From: Neobacillus soli NBRC 102451 | Lineage (GTDB): Bacteria > Bacillota > Bacilli > Bacillales > Cytobacillaceae | DNA length: 64,000 nucleotides | Direction of reading: 5' to 3' | Assembly (NCBI RefSeq): GCF_001591665.1 | Contig: NZ_BCVI01000029.1 | Coordinates: 112,390 to 176,389 of the forward strand | Shown here: piece by piece, positions 60,814 through 64,000 of the stretch | How positions within the stretch are numbered: the stretch's first letter is position 1 | How the letters are laid out: each line of letters opens with the position of its first letter | Made by a program: the position numbers and the translations under genes | Notes under the pieces: generated by a model | What the model was told of the DNA's origin: nothing | Databases searched by the model: none | Seen by the model: the letters and a program-made list of their open reading frames with translations, nothing else

Positions 60814-62004
60814 ATGTTGAAACTATTCATTGCCGATGACGAAGTGATTATTAGAAGGGGACTAAAGGCCGCCGTTGACTGGGAGAAGTACGCTATTCAG
60901 GTAGTGGGAGAAGCGGAAGATGGAGAACTTGCCTTAGAAATGGCCAAGGAGCTCAAGCCTGATTTATTATTTCTAGATATATGTATGCCTTTTTTAAATG
61001 GGATAGATTTAATAAAAGAATTACAAGTGATTTTACCAGATTCTCTCTTTATCTTAATTACGGGGCATGATGAGTTTTCATATGCCCAACAGGCCGTTCG
61101 TTTAGGTGTTTTTGACTATGTGCTAAAACCAGTGAAGGTGGGAGAATTAGAGAATGTTGTTGCACGAGCAGTGGAGGAATTAAACAGTAAAACCCATTAC
61201 CAAAAATGGGAAATGCAATTTGAAGGAAATCGAGAAATTTTAAAAATAGATTTTCTTCAAAGATGGGTAGGTGGGATGATGCAGAAGGGTGACCTTCAAG
61301 AGGAATTTCAGTTATTTGATCTGAAGCTTGATGGCACTATTGGTGTGTCAGTCATCAAACTGTTAAATATTGATTTGAATACAGCTGATGAATTTTGGAA
61401 CGAAAAATTGTTAGCGTTTTCACTTAGGAATATTATCAAAGATCTTTTACATGATAGTTTCACTGCTGAATTTTTTGAGGATCAACATGGTCATATAGTC
61501 ATCTTATTACCCGTAGATCGAGCAGAGGATCTAATGGCAATCAATCATCTTATTAAGGAAAAAGTCGAAACTTTCCTCGGAAAGACGATTGTTTATTCAG
61601 AGAAAATAGCTCACAGGTTTGAAGATATACCTACCATTTATCAATCTTTGATTACTCAAATAGACTCTGATTCGAATGTGTCACCAATCGTTGTTTTAGC
61701 AAAGAATTATATTGACCAACGATATAATGATTCAATGATTACCCTAAACGAAGTGGCAAGCAGTGTACAAGTCAGTCCGTCCTATTTAAGCAAGCAGTTC
61801 AAAAATGAATTGGGCACATCCTTCATTCAATATTTAACAAAGGTTAGAATTGAAAAATCTCTTTTGCTGATGAATGATCCGTATTTAAAAGTCTACGAGA
61901 TTTCGGAAAAGGTAGGCTATAGCACGCAGCACTACTTTTGTAATGCCTTTAAAAAAGTGGTTGGAATTTCACCTAGTTCCTATAGGAGTGGAAGCAGGAA
62001 GTGA
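60814..62004 (+). CDS. YesN-type response regulator with AraC DNA-binding domain
   Basis: A 396-residue regulator. The receiver domain covers residues 1-120 with Asp8-Asp9 and phospho-acceptor Asp55 (LLFLDICMP), and Lys in YVLKPVK. The middle region (about 140-280) is family-typical. The C-terminal AraC domain has two helix-turn-helix motifs (TLNEVASSVQVSPSYLSKQF and VYEISEKVGYSTQHYFCNAF). GGAGGGG lies 6 nt before ATG 60814, so the in-frame start at 60775 is rejected. Its TGA overlaps the next gene start by 4 nt. Confidence 0.93.
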   Translation: MLKLFIADDEVIIRRGLKAAVDWEKYAIQVVGEAEDGELALEMAKELKPDLLFLDICMPFLNGIDLIKELQVILPDSLFILITGHDEFSYAQQAVRLGVFDYVLKPVKVGELENVVARAVEELNSKTHYQKWEMQFEGNREILKIDFLQRWVGGMMQKGDLQEEFQLFDLKLDGTIGVSVIKLLNIDLNTADEFWNEKLLAFSLRNIIKDLLHDSFTAEFFEDQHGHIVILLPVDRAEDLMAINHLIKEKVETFLGKTIVYSEKIAHRFEDIPTIYQSLITQIDSDSNVSPIVVLAKNYIDQRYNDSMITLNEVASSVQVSPSYLSKQFKNELGTSFIQYLTKVRIEKSLLLMNDPYLKVYEISEKVGYSTQHYFCNAFKKVVGISPSSYRSGSRK

Positions 62005-63890
62005 GACTAAGGAAGGTTTTAATCAAACTTATGATTCTCGGAACAGTGCTTGGTCTCATTATATTTGGAGGCATTGGCGAGTTTAGTAAAAGTCAAAAAG
62101 CAAATTCGCTAGGACAGGTTAAATATCTGATCGGAGTATCTTATCCAAATCTAAACGGACCTTGGCAGCTACAAATGAATAAGGAAATTAAAAATGAAAT
62201 CGCCCGCCATGACGATACACGCGTAATTTTCACGGATGCAGCCCAAAATGATGAGCAGCAGGTACAAGATATTCATTCCCTCATGAGTTACGGGATCGAC
62301 CTTTTAATTGTGTCAGTCGACAATGCTAGTACCCTAACCCCAGTGATTTCAGAGGTGTATAAAAAGATCCCGGTTATTGTTCTAGGGAGAGGGGTTAAAG
62401 GGTATGATTATACCCTTTATATTGGCTCTGATAATCAATTAAACGGCAATATGGCGGCAAAAGAGGCGATAAGATTATTGGGGAATAAGCGGGGTCAAAT
62501 TATAGAGGTGGAAGGGAATAAGGAGTCACTTCAAGCGGAGGAACGGAGTAAAGGATTCCGGGAAACCATCCAGAGGGAATCGAAACATTCCATTATCGAA
62601 ACGATTAATGGAAATTGGTTAAAAGATCGCGCAGAAGACGAACTCAAGAACCTGCTCAAATCAGGAGTGAAGCCTGATTTGATATACGCCCATAACGACG
62701 CAATGGCATTAGGCGCCTATCAGGCACTCAAACAATTAAAGATCGAGGGGATCAAAATTATTGGCACTGACGGACTAAATGAGGAGAGCGGCGGGCTTAG
62801 ACTAGTCAAACAAGGAATCATTGACGCAACCTATATTACACCAACAGGAGGTACCTCAGCAGTCCAATATGCCATCGATATTTTACATAAGGTTCCCGGA
62901 CTGCCGAAGAAGATCATTTTACGTAATCACGAAGTTACGAAAAGCAATGTGGATTCCTATTTAACAGAGGGTGACAACTCGTCTATTCCATTCATAAAGA
63001 AAAAAGAAAGGAAAATTAAGCTTGGTTTCGCGCAGGTCGGTTCAGAAAGTGAATGGAGGCTGGCCAACACGGATTCTATTATTTCGGCGGCCAAGGAGGC
63101 AGGGGTTGAGCTAATCCTTAAGAATGCGGACTATAGTCAGAAAAAACAAATGGACATCATTCGTGATTTTATTAAACAAAAAGTAGATGTGATCGCCTTT
63201 TCACCCAAGACAGAAGATGGCTGGGAAGAGGTTCTAATGGAAGCCAAGAATGCCGGAATTCCCATTATTTTGTCAGACAGAGAAATAAATGTAGAGGATC
63301 AGACAATGTGGACCTCCTTTATCGGATCAGACTTTGTGGAAGAAGGAAGAAGAGCAGGGAAATGGCTGGTTTCCGATTCAAAGTTAACCACGACCCCTCT
63401 TCATATTATTGAAATTGAGGGGACCGCCAATTCTGCCCCTGCCGTCGATCGAAAACAAGGATTTAATGAAATTATCCAGCAGAATTCAAAATTTCAGCTT
63501 TTACAATCATATTCCGGAGATTTTACTCTGGATCAAGGGAAGAAATGGATGAAACAAGCACTAAAAACATATGGAACAGAAATAGACGTAGTTTATGCCC
63601 ATAATGATGATATGGCATTAGGAGCCATAAAAGCCATCGAGGATTATGGATTAAAGCCCGGAGTGGACATCAAAATTATTTCCATTGATGCTACTATAAA
63701 AGCCTTTAACTCACTAAAATTGGGGAAGATGAATTTTACGGTCGAATGTAATCCCCTCCTCGGACCTCAGTTAATGAAAGCAGTAAAAGATTTGGAAAAT
63801 GGAATTGAAATACCGCAAAAAATCATTACAGCTGAAGAAACCTTTGACCAAAAACAGAGCAAAAAGGAATTTAGCCGAAGGGCCTATTAA
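62001..63890 (+). CDS. Fusion of two sugar-binding (Peripla_BP_4) domains, membrane-anchored
   Basis: A 629-residue protein. A single N-terminal helix (IKLMILGTVLGLIIFGG) without lipobox anchors it outside the membrane. Domain 1 (about 38-320) has YLIGVSYPNLNGPWQLQMNK, YAHNDAMALGAYQALKQL and GTDGLNEE. Domain 2 (about 335-620) has LGFAQVGSESEWRLANTDSI, VDVIAFSPKTEDGWEEVL and YAHNDDMALGAIKAIEDYGL. Domain 2 is close to the lipoprotein at 57842, domain 1 is more distant. GTG start overlaps the response-regulator stop (GTGA), so it is coupled to the two-component genes and probably senses sugar for the kinase. Confidence 0.88.
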   Translation: MRLRKVLIKLMILGTVLGLIIFGGIGEFSKSQKANSLGQVKYLIGVSYPNLNGPWQLQMNKEIKNEIARHDDTRVIFTDAAQNDEQQVQDIHSLMSYGIDLLIVSVDNASTLTPVISEVYKKIPVIVLGRGVKGYDYTLYIGSDNQLNGNMAAKEAIRLLGNKRGQIIEVEGNKESLQAEERSKGFRETIQRESKHSIIETINGNWLKDRAEDELKNLLKSGVKPDLIYAHNDAMALGAYQALKQLKIEGIKIIGTDGLNEESGGLRLVKQGIIDATYITPTGGTSAVQYAIDILHKVPGLPKKIILRNHEVTKSNVDSYLTEGDNSSIPFIKKKERKIKLGFAQVGSESEWRLANTDSIISAAKEAGVELILKNADYSQKKQMDIIRDFIKQKVDVIAFSPKTEDGWEEVLMEAKNAGIPIILSDREINVEDQTMWTSFIGSDFVEEGRRAGKWLVSDSKLTTTPLHIIEIEGTANSAPAVDRKQGFNEIIQQNSKFQLLQSYSGDFTLDQGKKWMKQALKTYGTEIDVVYAHNDDMALGAIKAIEDYGLKPGVDIKIISIDATIKAFNSLKLGKMNFTVECNPLLGPQLMKAVKDLENGIEIPQKIITAEETFDQKQSKKEFSRRAY

Positions 63891-63906
63891 AATAAAAAAT
63901 ATCCGA

Positions 63907-63938
63907 TAAACTCTTGGAGAAAAATCCAAGGGTTTATT
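63907..63938 (+). terminator. Terminator of the sugar-sensing operon
   Basis: TAAACTCTTGGA / TCCAAGGGTTTA with a 6-nt loop followed by TTTA. The last 60 bases of the window show no feature. Confidence 0.7.
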
Positions 63939-64000
63939 TATGCTCTCCATGTTTACATTATCGCAGTTGGTGTGCTCCAGTCCATAAGCCGCTAAACGGG

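Overview
The window is AT-rich chromosomal DNA of a Gram-positive, Bacillus-type organism (Bacillaceae). This rests on strong AGGAGG-type ribosome binding sites with ATG/GTG/TTG starts, Spx, an IDEAL-domain protein, a TPP-riboswitch thi operon in the Bacillus order, YesM/YesN-type two-component genes, UvsE and an MhqR-type operator. I cannot fix genus or species. No rRNA, tRNA, CRISPR array or intact prophage was seen.

Layout. 0-5.6 kb: partial LysR gene divergent from an MFS exporter and UspA, then a SnoaL-like protein, a glutaredoxin, a voltage-gated-type K+ channel and a SEC-C protein. 5.6-8.1 kb: a broken PTS gene, then a stress-control block (Spx paralogue, 44-aa ORF, Rrf2 repressor, IDEAL protein) whose three intergenic regions share one 21-bp palindrome. 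8.2-10.4 kb: a deleted and an intact SDR gene, and UvsE. 10.6-14.6 kb: TPP riboswitch and tenI-thiO-thiS-thiG-thiF. 14.7-21.4 kb: arylamine N-acetyltransferase, two orphan ORFs, erythromycin-esterase family protein, signal peptidase II, DUF4190 protein and a polar amino-acid ABC importer. 21.9-31.8 kb: a nine-gene minus-strand exopolysaccharide cluster. 32.4-33.8 kb: two decayed genes (MauG-type peroxidase, AEC transporter).

34.1-49.1 kb is the most interesting part: a one-directional run of about 15 genes under a GntR/UTRA regulator. It encodes an ECF transporter, a uridine-phosphorylase-like enzyme, two tandem MTAP-like phosphorylases, a nucleoside-deaminase-like amidohydrolase, an MtnA-like isomerase, a class II aldolase, an aldehyde dehydrogenase, an IlvD/Edd dehydratase, a LarA-like protein and a ComB-like phosphatase. 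Read as a pathway it imports a (possibly 5'-modified) nucleoside, deaminates and phosphorolyses it, isomerises the sugar 1-phosphate, cleaves it to DHAP plus a short aldehyde and oxidises the aldehyde. The substrate is not known to me.

49.1-50.6 kb: decayed IS3 transposase and a 5'-truncated DNA alkylation repair gene. 50.8-54.3 kb: LuxR-type regulator divergent from an esterase plus Baeyer-Villiger monooxygenase pair. 54.6-55.9 kb: YceI protein and an MhqR-like MarR regulator with three matching operators, one of which now controls nothing. 56.2-57.7 kb: gene debris (zeta-toxin start, partial DUF1801 duplication) around an intact DUF1801 gene. 57.8-63.9 kb: sugar-binding lipoprotein, YesM-type kinase, YesN-type regulator and a large protein made of two fused sugar-binding domains, probably a sugar-sensing unit.

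Across the window at least ten palindromes with a GTGCCTGRCAC/GTGCCAGGCAC core lie between genes, many placed as terminators and several at the edges of broken genes.
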